NCBI GenBank assembly: GCA_922989275.2
Contig: OV277866.1
Location: 74,498,328 to 74,562,327, forward strand
Source of the DNA: Gari tellinella
Taxonomy: Eukaryota; Mollusca; Bivalvia; Cardiida; Psammobiidae
Reading direction: 5' to 3'
DNA length: 64,000 nucleotides
A program made the position numbers and the translations under genes. The notes under the pieces are model-generated. The model made no database searches, was not told the DNA's origin, and saw only the letters and a list, made by a program, of their open reading frames with translations. How positions within the stretch are numbered: position 1 is the first letter of the stretch; each line of letters starts with the position of its first letter. This document shows, piece by piece, positions 11,189 to 22,190 of this stretch.

Positions 11189-11435
11189 TTAACACATTAC
11201 CCCATAGCCTGATTCTAGTTTTGAAAACAGGGAACAAGTTATTTAAAGCAAGTTGAAAATAACGCAGAATGCGCCTTATGGCGCATAATTCTGCTTTACT
11301 CCAAACCTGCTTTAAGTTAGAATCTGCCAGAATATAGAAAAAAAAATTATGGTACAGATTTTAAACTGTATCAAGTGGAACTATTTTCATCAGTGGACAA
11401 ATAAATTAAGGCGTATTTATTGTGTAGTGGGTTAA
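11189..11435. mobile_element. TTAA-type hairpin MITE (A family), reverse orientation
   Basis: TTAACACATTACCCCATAGCC at the left and TTGTGTAGTGGGTTAA at the right, with a hairpin core at about 11240-11320. The following stretch, 11436-12492, is AT-rich intron/flank with a short repeated ATAAAATTGGTCGATTTT pair (11760, 11962) but no gene. Confidence 0.75.
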
Positions 11436-12492
11436 TGATGCATTCTCATGATTTAATAACAAAATTAATGTATAGCAGTAGATCAAATGAATACCAGCTA
11501 TTATAAAGCATTTTAGTTTAAACAATATTTTATTCAGAAGATAAGGATCGGACAACAGGCAAAGCCTATGCGAGTCCTATAAAGCATTTAAAAAATTAAC
11601 AAATTATTGATTTCAAATCAACTGATATGATGCATTTACATGATTCACCGGTTGGAAACGTACACCAGATATTGCTATAAAGTGAGCCGTACTTCGATAC
11701 AACGGTGGCAAAACATAAGCAGCAACTATTTTATATGGCAATCACTCTTTAAATCACCATAAAATTGGTCGATTTTTATAATAAACACTTGCATTTTCAC
11801 AACTGAAAGAAAAATTAGCTTTCCTTAAAGACCATTGTGATAAAAATCGGACGAAAATTGAGGATTAATTTAAGTTTTTGTAACAAGGCGTGGTAAATTT
11901 TTGGGCGAGCGCTTGCTCCTTTTTATCGGCAAATTCATTTGGCAAACGCTATTTAACTCGCTATAAAATTGGTCGATTTTATGTGTGAAAGATAAATATC
12001 TTAGCTTTCTTTTTAGACCGTTTTAATGAAAATCGGGTGAAAAATTAAGGATTTTATTTAACTTAAACTAACATTGAAGTATTCAGTAGGTAACCATTCA
12101 ACACGATAAAAAAGGCACTAGTCAGTGTTCGGCATATCGGTGTAGTTGAATTATCGATCGATTAAGTGGTATCGCGCATACAGGTAATTTTCGGGAAAAT
12201 GCAGTGGTGAATAGGGGGATACATCTTCGCGTCTAATTACTCCTTGGGGTAATCCTATGACAAACCGGAAGCAAAATTCCTACAAAACTTTTTTGTTCAA
12301 CAATGTTCATAAATAAAACCCGAGCAGGGTCTACCACTCTTTGAAATATAATGTAGCAATTAGATCCTGCGGATGTACAAAAACCTACGAAGAAAAATCT
12401 TTTCAATGTACATATAGGTCTCCAAGGCTGTGAAATTTAACCTCAAATTTATTCAATACCATAGAAGCTTCACTTCGCTCGCTATAATTCAC

Positions 12493-12686
12493 CTCAATGC
12501 ACTGTTCAGTTGTTTCCAGTGGTGTCTAATTTCATTGATGTCGATGGCAACTCCAAGAAAGTATTCCTTAAGTTGGCGATGTACTCGACTAGTGTCAATG
12601 CGCACATCTTCCTGGTGACAAACATCTACAAGGCTAGATAATATAAGTACATAATACAGATATGAAACGGCAGTCATTTCACTCAT
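12493..12686 (-). CDS. HPSE: Heparanase-like exon 1: start codon, signal peptide, first barrel strand
   Basis: The ATG at 12686 (an alternative is 12677; both have G at -3) opens MSEMTAVSYLYYVLILSS, a short polar start and then a hydrophobic stretch ending VDVCHQ, a plausible secretion signal. The mature start includes EYFLGVAIDINEIRHHWKQL, corresponding to the FLSVTIDANL strand that begins heparanases. The exon ends with AG before donor GTGAAT (12492), so it completes Arg with the first base of the exon at 7498; 194 nt equals 64 codons plus 2. Two further ATGs lie upstream in frame (12710 region), which would only lengthen the N-terminus. Confidence 0.8.
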
Positions 12687-12722
12687 TTCTTTGCTTCCGG
12701 TTATATTTTGCATGTTGTCCTG

Positions 12723-14570
12723 AAGGGGTATAAAAGCCACTACCCGGACCGAACCGGACCGAACCTAGCCGAAATTTGCCGGACCGAACATTTTTCGGAG
12801 TTCCACTATAAGCATAAAAATAATTTAAATTGGAAACTTTTGGTACGTATACGATAAATAACCTATTATTTACACACTGTAAAAGTTTTATAACCATCAG
12901 ACATCTAAATATTGGAAAAAGTGCGATTTTGTAATTTTAGGGGGTATAAAAGCCACTACCTTTCAAATTTCAGTTAATCCAGTTTTCTCCTTAAAAACAG
13001 CTTTGTGTCATGATATTTTATGATGAACTTATATCAAACCTTGTTTATTATATGGCATTTACCAAAAAAACCATATTTGGGGAAACATAACTCTTAAATT
13101 CACATTTGAAGTGATTTTCGTACCGGAATATTGGTTCAGCGTAATATATTCATTTCCGTAAGAATGACGCAAACTGTATTTTTCAGTGGTTTTATAGATA
13201 TGATATGCAGAATGCTTATATATTATCAGATATTGGATACTAATCTTTAAAAAAAAAAAAACAGTTTTATATGTTCAAATTCATTAAGAATATTAAAAAG
13301 TTTTTTAATGATTGTTGAAAAAGGTCTTAGAAGATATAGAACATTATTATAAACTTTGAACAATAATAGCAATTATTGACCATGCGTTTATTAATATCAT
13401 GCTATTAAACAATGCAAACAACAATTATCAAGTTATGAACCAACTGTTAAAGGCGACACACTTTAAAGTTAGTTTCATGTCTTTGAACCCAATGTTTAGG
13501 ATTTATGTTTGTTTGTTTGAACTTACGTGCATACATATGTATGATTTAAGATTAAAAAGAATCTGATCATGTTATATAATTCTGTCTTGAATTTTAACTG
13601 CACCCTCTGTTTTCACAGTTGGTAACCCTCGTGGTCCTGATTTTTTTAGCAGGTAACATGTTAACTTATTAATGGACAAATGTAAATACATGTACATGTA
13701 GTCAATTATGACTTTCTTTGATAGCTTTTTTTCTTCAATATATGGCAAAATGGAAAACAGTGCTAACCTTGATAGGATGGCTCATTCACTTGTCATCTGA
13801 TCTAGGTCTACACTGATTGCATAGGAAAAAACTTACTCTTCATAGTTCATATTGTATCAAGCGACAGCCATTGATTGCTGGTATTTACTTACAGTTTAGT
13901 AAAAATAAGGCAAACAACTGCATTAATCAGGCATCTGTTTAAAAAATGCACTGCCACTTCTACTTCAATTAGTGATCGTTTAATACAAGATTGACTGTAC
14001 ACGAAGTCAGTTCAACATTCGATATTATTAATCATAAAAATGCTTAGGGAACTAATCTCTCTCTCTCTCTCTCTCTATAAATATCGATCTCCCCCTCCCT
14101 CTCTCTGGATATACAGGTTGTGTGATTCTTACGGAAATGAATATATTACGCTGGACCGTTATATTCAGGTACGAAAATCACGTAAAATGTGAATTTAAGA
14201 GTTATGTTTCCCCAAATATTGTTTTTTTGGTACATGTCATATAATAAACAAGATTTGATATACGTTTATCATCAAATCACATTACACCAAGCTGTTTTTA
14301 AGAAGAAAAACTGGATTAACTGAAATTTTAAAGGTAGTGGCTTTTATACCCCCTAAAATTACAAAATCACATTTTTTTCAATATTTAGATATCTGATGGT
14401 TACAAAACTTTTACAGTGTGTAAATAATAGGTTATTTATCGTATACGTACCAAAAGTTTCCAATTTAAATTATTTTTATGCTTATAGTGGAACTCCGAAA
14501 AATGTTCGGTCCGGCAAATTTCGGCTAGGTTCGGTCCGATTCGGTCCGGGTAGTGGCTTTTATACCCCTT
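12723..14570. mobile_element. Foldback element with about 450-bp TIRs (Mutator-like)
   Basis: AAGGGGTATAAAAGCCACTA at 12723 is mirrored by the sequence ending TTTTATACCCCTT at 14570. The inverted arms stay alignable to about 13170 and from about 14122. A 10-bp direct repeat TGTTGTCCTG flanks it (12713-12722 and 14572-14581). Long TIRs with a 9-10-bp duplication fit Mutator-like elements; the class is inferred. The middle (13172-14118) has no gene and contains a (CT)n tract at about 14058-14077. Confidence 0.8.
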
Positions 14571-14581
14571 CTGTTGTCCTG

Positions 14582-15098
14582 CTTATCAGCGGTAATTATT
14601 CGTTGTCGCAGTGTTAGGAAACCAGTACTTTGGACTCCGGTAAAACGTAAGCTCGCCGGATTCAAAAAGATCTATGCGGTCGGGGCAGAGTTTTATACCC
14701 AATCATCTGTGTTGTGTTTCTTACTAACGTGTGAATAGAATAGAGACACATTTTGTTGTTATTTTTTCGTCACCTACCGCATAATTTATACGGAAAAGTT
14801 CAAAAGTCCCCTGAAAAAGGCCCTGAAAAGTTTTCCGACAGAGGAGAGTAGGTTTAAAAACCTCTAAAGCTGGTATGTACACATGTAAGAGGTACTTAGA
14901 ATATGTCAGTTACACTTACGAACAGAAAATTGGAGGATTCCCGATTCAAAAATTTCCAACCCCGTTGTTTCTTTATGGGTGACAGACTAAGTGTCCACCT
15001 GCCCAAGTGTACTGTTTCTAGACTAAGCGTGCCACCTATGTTATTATATAGGATATATCTGTTGGGTGGTCAACAATGATGAGTTAATTACACTTAAT
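14582..15098. other. Non-coding stretch
   Basis: Nothing recognisable; short open frames only. Confidence 0.5.
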
Positions 15099-15108
15099 GG
15101 TTATTTGT

Positions 15109-17658
15109 GGGTCCATGGAAAAAAACCATACGACTGGCACACTACTGGTATACTACCGAGAGCCTGCCCATACGTATCCATACGAGTTGAATCTATACCG
15201 TAGGGCCATTTTTATCGGTTACTAGAATAACCGGAATACACCTAAATATACCTATTATGGTTCATAACACAGTTTTAGATGATGTATTAACACATTTTAT
15301 GGGCAATATCCTGTATAGTAGTTTTACTATAGTGGAACTTACCTAAGTTCCGAGCTCTGCGCTAGTGGAAGTAGGTTAGGCTGTGAAGCGAATCCCAAGC
15401 TGAGTATAAGCTGTGTTCTGGTCGGTGTCTGGTGTCGGAGTGAAGCAATGGTGTGATAATTGGTGGTCGTGCAGCACGAGCATTCAGTGCGCTTGCCCGA
15501 CTACACTTCCGGTTGGCAATACACGATAAAACCCGGATCCCCAATTACTACACCTGGAATAGCCCCAGCAGTCACGTGATGTGGTTCATTCCGTATATAC
15601 GGAATGAGCCACAGTGGTGTCCTGCTGGGGCTATTCCAGGATATTGCCATTTTATGTACTAATTTATTAAATTTGCAAAGAAAATATGCAATTTGTGGGT
15701 TATAAACGTTTTTTCTGTTGAAATCGTAACCGAAATCTACTTTTTGAGGTGTCATGTGAGAATTACACATACGTGAGAATTACACCGTCTTCCTCACTAT
15801 ACTGTTTCTGATCGGTTTGCCTGTATACTGTTTCTGATAACATTTTCATTGTTTTTTGTTTCAGAGCGTGTGTGAATAAGATCTGGATCCTTTTCATTTA
15901 CTGAAACATGGAGAATTTACCAAAAACAATTGCATGTCCATCAAACATGTCAATCACACTATTTGTCTAATTATACGTTATTTACACATTGCCCAATTGG
16001 CACCAGATGATCTGTTTTAATATTAATCCTAATTTTATAATTATCGTCTAAGACGAAAAGAAAACTTTAATTTTTGTTTTTCACAAGTTGATATAATTAT
16101 AATTTTATTACAAGTTTCATGAAAAGAATCCGTTGTTATGTCAACAGCAAATTCGCAAACAGTTTGGTTCCGGATCTGACCGGGTAGCGCCTGATCAGAA
16201 TCCAAACTATTTGTCATTTATGAGTTGGCTTTTCGTTTTAGAGGCTTGATAACATTGAGTTGCCTGATAAGAATCCACACTTTAGATTATGTTTTTACAA
16301 TGTTTCAGTGGCATTAAAAGGGTTTATCATCTTTTATTTCTCTCTAGAATAATTTGTTATTTTCTCTACAATTCTTCCTGTCCTATAGTCGAATAGTTTT
16401 ATACTATGTTTTCTGTACAGACAAGGAATTATATTGTTTAAGTCTTATAAATATGTTATATTGTGTTCTGCTCTGTTGACAAACGTCATTGACACGTGGC
16501 ATATATCATGTTATCGGATGCGCGCACGTGTCGGCAATAAGCGGGACTTTAATTTATCTGTGTACACGTGCCAATTTGGATCCGTCTACAGCTTATGATA
16601 TTCTTTATATGTAAACTGAGATATGAAAGAAAGCAATTTGAATTGAACTTGAATTGTTAGATTTGCATCAATAAAATGATAAAAAAAACATTTTTAATCC
16701 CTGTTTCGCTGTTTTGTTGTCTGAAGGTCAATTTCTTATTTATGAGTTTTAATGTACATGACTATGAAGCAATTCACTAGTACAAAGTGAATTCACGTAT
16801 TTGAGAATGTGAAAGATACTTACATACTTGTTATACGGATCTACCGAGATGGCTTGTACATAAGGCATATTTCTATTTTTTATTTTTCTATTCGTTACTG
16901 TGGTTAGAGTGATAGTATAGACGTCGCGCAAGCTAAGGTGGCACAACGTCAAAAGCGCTTGCCGGGTGGAACATGCCAGCTACCTTTGAAACAATTTAAA
17001 AGATAAATGCATAACATTATACATCAAACTGTTCATTTTAAATAGGCGTATGCTATGGTATAATTACTTTTTTCGTATAATCGATCAGTAGCGACTAACG
17101 AGGAAGAAACTGTTGAACTTTACAGAAAAAACGTCGCGTGAGACATAACATTTCAACTCGTCTCTGTGTTGTCTCAAGTCGATTACAAATTAACCGTATA
17201 CGATTTTGACCGGGAAAAGAATGCACGACGATCTAAATGTGACATCATTTAAAATCCCGGGTGGAGAAAGCGTTATTTTTAAAGTCGACGTAGAACTAAT
17301 GCATTTTATCTGCTATTACAATTTGTAAGACGTAAGAAAAACGGCGTTTTTCTAACATCAACATGATCCTTATATAGTGCAGATTCATTTCGTATTGGGC
17401 CCTGCAGGTTCATGTGGTCATTTACTCGTAAGGGATATTCATACGTATTTGGAAATATCGATATCATGAGATTAATAATGTGATTTAATTTAATTTTTCT
17501 ATGGAATATCTTCATAATGATCATATTTAACATGTATGATAGAATAATACACATAAAAATGGTCCTACGGTATAGATTCAACTCGTATGGATGCGTATGG
17601 GCAGGCTCTCTGTAGTATACCAGTAGTGTGCCAGTCATATGGGGTTTTTCCATGGACC
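15109..17658. mobile_element. 2.55-kb element with about 104-bp TIRs (Mutator-like)
   Basis: GGTCCATGGAAAAA at 15110 is mirrored by TTTTTCCATGGACC ending 17658; the arms 15110-15213 and 17553-17658 match for about 100 bp. The flanks GGTTATTTGT at 15099-15108 and 17659-17668 are a 9-10-bp target duplication. The interior has no transposase frame; it contains a long hairpin at 15553. The right flank is LINE sequence, so it probably landed in a LINE copy. Confidence 0.8.
15553..15640. repeat. 88-bp near-perfect hairpin
   Basis: CCTGGAATAGCCCCAGCAG at the left is mirrored by CTGCTGGGGCTATTCCAGG at the right; the turn is CCGTATATACGG. There are a few mismatches in the middle of the arms. It lies inside the Mutator-like element. 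Confidence 0.85.
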
Positions 17659-17985
17659 GGTTATTTGTTAGCTAGTGTGGTTTGGGTGACGGACGTTTCG
17701 GTAAATGACCAGTTCGGTAAATTGATTTTATATAGTGAAAGTCTGGACGTTTCGGTAAAAAGGTAGTGTTGTGTTGTGTAGTGTATATTGTGTAGGGATG
17801 GGAGTTTTTCTTTTGGTGATTTGTATGACTTGGCATTTCTTTGGATTGAAGGACATGTCCCAGTGTTGTTCCCATTTCTCAAGCTGATGCAGATCTTGTT
17901 GTAGAAAGCTAGAATGATTCACGTTGGTCAAAGAGAAGTAGATAGCAGTATCGTCTGCAAATAGGCGTACTTTTAAAGTTTAGAG
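17659..17985 (-). pseudogene. Non-LTR retrotransposon reverse transcriptase fragment
   Basis: The minus strand encodes VRLFADDTAIYFSL, with the FADD catalytic box of LINE reverse transcriptases, and then LHQLEKWEQHWDMSFNPKKC followed by VIQITKRK, the usual W-x3-W-x-M-x-F-N-x2-K-C block. A frameshift follows near 17770, where a TTTACCGAAACGTCC segment is duplicated. Only about 100 codons survive, so it is a dead fragment of a Jockey/CR1-like LINE (clade not certain). Confidence 0.85.
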
Positions 17986-17993
17986 AAGTTAAC

Positions 17994-18785
17994 ATAGATC
18001 CCCGGTGTTGGGCAGCCGCACAATGTGTTAACTTTGACCACTGTCTATTACAGGGTAGATCCTTGGTGTTGGGCACAATGTGTTAACTTTGACCACTGTC
18101 TATTACAGGGTAGATCCCTGGTGTTGGGCACAATGTGTTAACTTTGACCACTGTCTATTACAGGGTAGATCCCTGGTGTTGGGCACAATGTGTTAACTTT
18201 GACCACTGTCTATTACAGGATAGATCCCTGGTGTTGGGCACAATGTGTTAACTTTGACCACTGTCTATTACAGGGTAGATCCTTGGTGTAAGGCACAATG
18301 TGTTAACTTTGACCACTGTCTATTACAGGGTAGATCCTTGGTGTTGGGCACAATGTGTTAACTTTGACCACTGTCTATTACAGGGTAGATCCCTGGTGTT
18401 GGGCACAATGTGTTAACTTTGACCACTGTCTATTACAGGGTAGATCCCTGGTGTTGGGCACAATGTGTTAACTTTGACCACTGTCTATTACAGGGTAGAT
18501 CCCTGGTGTTGGGCACAACTTTGACCACTGTCTATTACAGGGTAGATCCCCGGTGTTGGGCACAATGTGTTAACTTTGACCACTGTCTATTACAGGGTAG
18601 ATCCCTGGTGTTGGGCACAATGTGTTAACTTTGACCACTGTCTATTACAGGGTAGATCCCTGGTGTTGGGCACAATGTGTTAACTTTGACCACTGTCTAT
18701 TACAGGGTAGATCCCTGGTGTTGGGCACAATGTGTTAACTTTGACCACTGTCTATTACAGGGTAGATCCCCGGTGTTGGGCACTA
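17994..18785 (+). repeat. 55-bp minisatellite carrying 14 copies of a 3' splice site
   Basis: The unit is 55 bp, with one copy shortened by 8 bp near 18517. Each unit contains a pyrimidine-rich tract and CTGTCTATTACAG, then GGTAGATCCCTGGTGTTGGG, then ACAATGTGTTAAC. The last TATTACAG (18753-18760) is the acceptor of the first recognised exon of the zinc finger locus, whose ATG occupies the same place as the unit's ATG. Units are nearly identical, so expansion is recent. Confidence 0.92.
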
Positions 18786-18881
18786 TGGAGACCTACCTAC
18801 TGATGACATATGTCACTCTAGAGCAGGAGGTAGCTATAAGACAGCTTTTCTTCAGTCAAGGATGGCAGTATTGTAAGCAAG
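18761..18881 (+). CDS. Zinc finger locus, shared exon 1 (start codon)
   Basis: The exon lies between acceptor TATTACAG (18760) and donor GTAAGT (18882). The ATG at 18785 sits in ACTATGG, with A at -3 and G at +4. It encodes METYLLMTYVTLEQEVAIRQ then LFFSQGWQYCKQ and leaves with 1 nt. Joined to the exon at 21095 the split codon is GAC (Asp) and the frame stays open. No known domain is recognised; the amphipathic VTLEQEVAIRQLFF segment could be an interaction helix. The 24 nt before the ATG are open in the same frame, so an earlier coding exon cannot be excluded. Confidence 0.7.
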
Positions 18882-18928
18882 GTAAGTAAAGCTACTTGTA
18901 TTAACCCGTTACCCCATAGATAATATTA

Positions 18929-19060
18929 GTTACACGGTATTCCGGCAGGGTATACGGGCTGGTATGACGGTTTTGGATTCCGTATTTCCTGAGCGCGAAG
19001 GAAATACGGAATCCAAAACCGTCATACAAGCCCGTACACCCTGCCGGAATGCCGTGTAAC
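18929..19060. repeat. 132-bp near-perfect hairpin in intron 1
   Basis: GTTACACGGTATTCCGGCAG at the left is mirrored by CTGCCGGAATGCCGTGTAAC at the right, with continuous arms of about 60 nt around a GAGCGCGAAG turn. It begins 47 nt after the exon 1 donor and follows a degenerate TTAACCCGTTACCCCATAG border. It should form a stable stem if transcribed with the gene. Confidence 0.85.
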
Positions 19061-20352
19061 GAATTTATTTCCAGTCTAGATCCAATACAAGAAAGACAAC
19101 ATGCATCATCTGACATAGTGTTGTTTACTTGACCCTAAATTGACACTTGAAATTGACAACAGTTCACTGAAATCTCTCGCGCTAGAGCAAAAAAGTCTAT
19201 ACAGTTAAACTTCGATGTTTGGAACTCACATAAGTAGAATCTACCTGCATTTCTACAGATTAATGTCATAAACCTGCTTCTGTTGAACATATCCGTATTT
19301 CAAGCTAAAAAAGTGGCATATCCACGTTTTAAACTTTGAAATACCGATATGTTCGAGTGAACAGAATTCAAGATAGGCCCTAAGTTTAACTGTATCTAAC
19401 ATAATTACGTCATCACATTGGAATGTGGGCATCTTATAAATGTTCATTACATGTAGGCTACCAAAAAAATTGAAACTGAGTTATGTTTTATGAAACACTG
19501 TAACGATAAGTTTTAACAAATGAACGGAAATAATCAGGAGCGAACGAATGAATACGTAGGTCAGTGGCTATGCATATCGAGTTAAGTCTATTTGGGTTGA
19601 TTTCGATAAAAATATTGATCTAAATATGTCCTAATTATGTGTCAATTTCATTATAAACCAGTGACAAGTGCCATTTCATTTCCAGTCTTTTGTTTACCAT
19701 GGTGACGGCGCGGGTGGGGTAATCAGGGAAAACAAAGCAAGAAATTAGCATTTAATCGATATTTGAGTTACACATGCGCATAATGATAGATTCAATACAG
19801 TTTTTAATTGCGATTTCTTTTTATTTCTTGATAAACATTTGCTTAATAAACAGAAAAAGAGATATTATTTACGCGAATCGATCGAGGGAGAAACATCTAT
19901 TAAGTCACGTGATCCGTACTACCCGGCAAAATCAATGAATACGGTACCGTACACAGTGGTCACATGTGCAGTTTTAGCCTATCCGAGTCCAAGAATTTAT
20001 GATGACTGGAAATAAGTACATGTACACCTTTTTAAGGGCTTTTTACAATTCTTTATTATTTCTAGAGTGAGTAAAGTAGTCCCCTGGAGTTACTGGAAAG
20101 TCCTGACTATAAACATCAAAGGTTATTTCCAGCATCTTTCCAGGTGGTGGAAGCTTAAACTTAAAGCAGGCTGAATGTAAAGCAGATTCAAAGTAAAGCA
20201 GAATGCACTATATCTTTCTCAAGTACGACAAGTAGACACTGTATCCATATAATTGAAATATTGTTCCTTATGGCTTCAGCAAATCTTTTGCTCTTACCAC
20301 TCTTTAGAGTTGTCTTGAAGAGACCATTCATATTATAGTAACAGCATGGGAT
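19061..20352. other. Intron 1, non-coding
   Basis: AT-rich. Fragments of the A-family hairpin (about 20160-20205) occur. No exon signals with a matching open frame were found. Confidence 0.5.
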
Positions 20353-20594
20353 TACCCATTCATGTATGCCTTTTTTCCCTTTAATTCATTCCTCCAGTGA
20401 AGTGATTGTTCCACTTTATACAGCCATGGTTATGCACAATCAGAAATACTTCCTATATCAAATCAGATTGTTGTTTAAAGCATGCTGAAAGTAAAGCAGA
20501 ATGTGCCTTAAGGCACATTCTACTTAACTTTTAACCTGCTTTAAGTGGTCACCTGTCTTTAAAAGTAGAACCAGACTATGGAGTAATGAGTTAA
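20353..20594. mobile_element. TTAA-type hairpin MITE (A family), worn
   Basis: The right end reads GACTATGGAGTAATGAGTTAA; the hairpin core is at 20475-20545. The left end is degraded (TTACCCATTCATG). Confidence 0.6.
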
Positions 20595-20671
20595 AAGAGA
20601 AAGGCCAGAAAAATTTACTCACGTTGGTCCTGTTAGACACTTGTTACTCAGTGTAAAGATCTAACAATAGG

Positions 20672-20855
20672 CAGGGCTCCAGATAAAAGGGAGTAAATTG
20701 AACAAATCCAACATTTTCTCACTCATTTCAGTTCCAAATCCTATGGTGCTACTACTAGTTAGAATCTTCTCGATGAGACAATTCTAATGAGTAGTAACAC
20801 CATATGGTTTAATGTAGAAATAAAAAATTAGTTTCTGAAATACTCCACTTTATAA
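20672..20855. mobile_element. hAT-like MITE (H family), right end worn
   Basis: Starts CAGGGCTCCAGATAAAAGG, with the central GATGAGACAATTC hairpin at about 20760-20790; the right terminus has decayed. It is followed almost at once by a second family member at 20880. Confidence 0.65.
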
Positions 20856-20879
20856 TCTTTAGCTCTTATATCCTTTTCT

Positions 20880-21078
20880 CAGGGCTACAGATAAGGGGAG
20901 TATTTCAAAAACTAAAACCTTTATTTCTGCTTTAAACCCTATGGTGTCACTACTCATAAGAATCGTCTCTTTGAGACGATTCTTATGAGTAGTAACACCA
21001 TAGGTCATAGGATTTGGTGATGTAAAAATGAGAAAATGTTTGATTTGTTCCAATTACTCCCTCTTATCTGGAGCCCTG
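20880..21078. mobile_element. hAT-like MITE (H family) abutting the exon 2 acceptor
   Basis: Starts CAGGGCTACAGATAAGGGG and ends CTCTTATCTGGAGCCCTG, with a nearly perfect central palindrome at about 20948-20998. Only 16 bp (TTCCTTAACATTTCAG) separate its end from exon 2 of the zinc finger locus, so the element supplies the sequence just upstream of the acceptor. Confidence 0.85.
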
Positions 21079-21094
21079 TTCCTTAACATTTCAG

Positions 21095-21717
21095 ACCTGT
21101 CTAAAACCACTGAAGAAGTTGGCCCTACATGTTCTACAGTACCTGGCCAGCAAACCACTTGTACAAGAAAGAGGGGAAGTTTGAGAAAAGACACGTCAGT
21201 TAATCTCCAGCATGCTACAGCTTGTAAAAGGAATAAAATATCTACCAGTCAGTCAGTATCAGACTATTCAGTGGAAGAACCTACCACATCTTCATCTACA
21301 GTGTTAAATGATTCTTCCAATGATTTCACTATACCATTGATACTTTCAGTGGAATCAGAGCCTTCAGACACATCATATAGCTCACCAGCCAAGTCAGCTG
21401 GTAGCATACAGTCAGCATCATTACCATCCAATGTATATAAACATGATAAACCAAAAACTGATCCAGTGAAGACTGATGACAGTAACAGTGCTAATGCAGA
21501 AGCTGAAGACACAGATACTTTTGACAACATAATAGTTAAAGTAGAAACAGACGATCCATATTTCAGTACACAACAAGAGGGTTGTCAAAAAAATCAAACT
21601 ATGAATGATAGTGGCAGAGTTTCTAGTGAAAATAAATCACAACATGTGCATAGTAATGCAGCAGTACATAATAGAGGAGGACTCCGAGATGTTGACATAA
21701 GTGAAGAAGCTCTACGT
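21095..21717 (+). CDS. Zinc finger locus, shared exon 2: acidic Ser/Thr-rich linker
   Basis: A 623-nt exon with acceptor ACATTTCAG (21094) and donor GTAAGT (21718). It enters with 2 nt and ends exactly on a codon boundary after EEALR. The 207 codons are low-complexity Ser/Thr/Asp/Glu with no folded domain; a basic patch (TRKRGSLRKD) lies near the start, and IIVKVETDD near the end matches a sumoylation consensus (hydrophobic-K-x-E plus acidic tail). With exon 1 this makes a 240-residue N-terminal region. Such linkers precede zinc finger arrays in many transcription factors. No BTB or other named domain is seen. Confidence 0.8.
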
Positions 21718-21774
21718 GTAAGTAATGTTTTTGCAAGCAGTTTTTATGCCCCCGACATCTACTGATACGGAGGG

Positions 21775-22012
21775 TGTTAAGTGATTGACTTGTCTGTCCT
21801 TTCATCTGTGCGTGAGTGCATACGAGATGAACCCTTGCAATTATGACCACTAAATTATGTTAATTATAAGGTGTTTATGACAGGTGACTGCTTAAAGCAA
21901 GATGACAGTAAAACAGAAAGCTCCTACTGTCACATTACTTTAAGCTGTCACCTGTATTTTATACAATCAATTAGCCTTTGTTTAAGTGGTCGTAATAGAG
22001 GGGGTTAATCAG
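21775..22012. mobile_element. Degraded small pogo-like MITE
   Basis: GACCACTAAATTATG on the left and AGTGGTCGTAATAGAGG on the right are the subterminal repeats of the small elements at 54953 and 58223; the AAAGCAAGATGACAGTAAAAC hairpin is also shared. The outermost ends are lost. It begins about 60 bp after the exon 2 donor. Confidence 0.55.
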
Positions 22013-22107
22013 TGTTGTGCCAAGGCCGCGCCCTTGCGCCATCGGTAAATTATTCGGGGTTTACTGTATATTCATAATTTCCCAATAGTGTAGCAGTGAA
22101 GAATACA

Positions 22108-22190
22108 CTTGTTGTATGCAAACAGTGTAGACCCTGATCAGAGACCTCCTGAAGGGGCCCTCTAATCAGGGTATGCACTGTATGTCATAT
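22108..22190. repeat. Hairpin of the C family
   Basis: CAAACAGTGTAGACCCTGATC pairs with the complement ending GCACTGTATG. It is an imperfect copy of the hairpins at 22632 and 37025. The rest of 22191-22587 is non-coding. Confidence 0.6.

Noticed and set aside
18005..18780. CRISPR-like regular array
   Set aside because: Units are contiguous 55-bp tandem copies with no unique spacers, in a spliced eukaryotic gene; it is a minisatellite.
18410..18889. Long open frame through the 55-bp repeat (VNFDHCLLQGRS...)
   Set aside because: 55 is not a multiple of 3, so openness reflects repeat composition over three frames; only the part after the last acceptor has exon signals.
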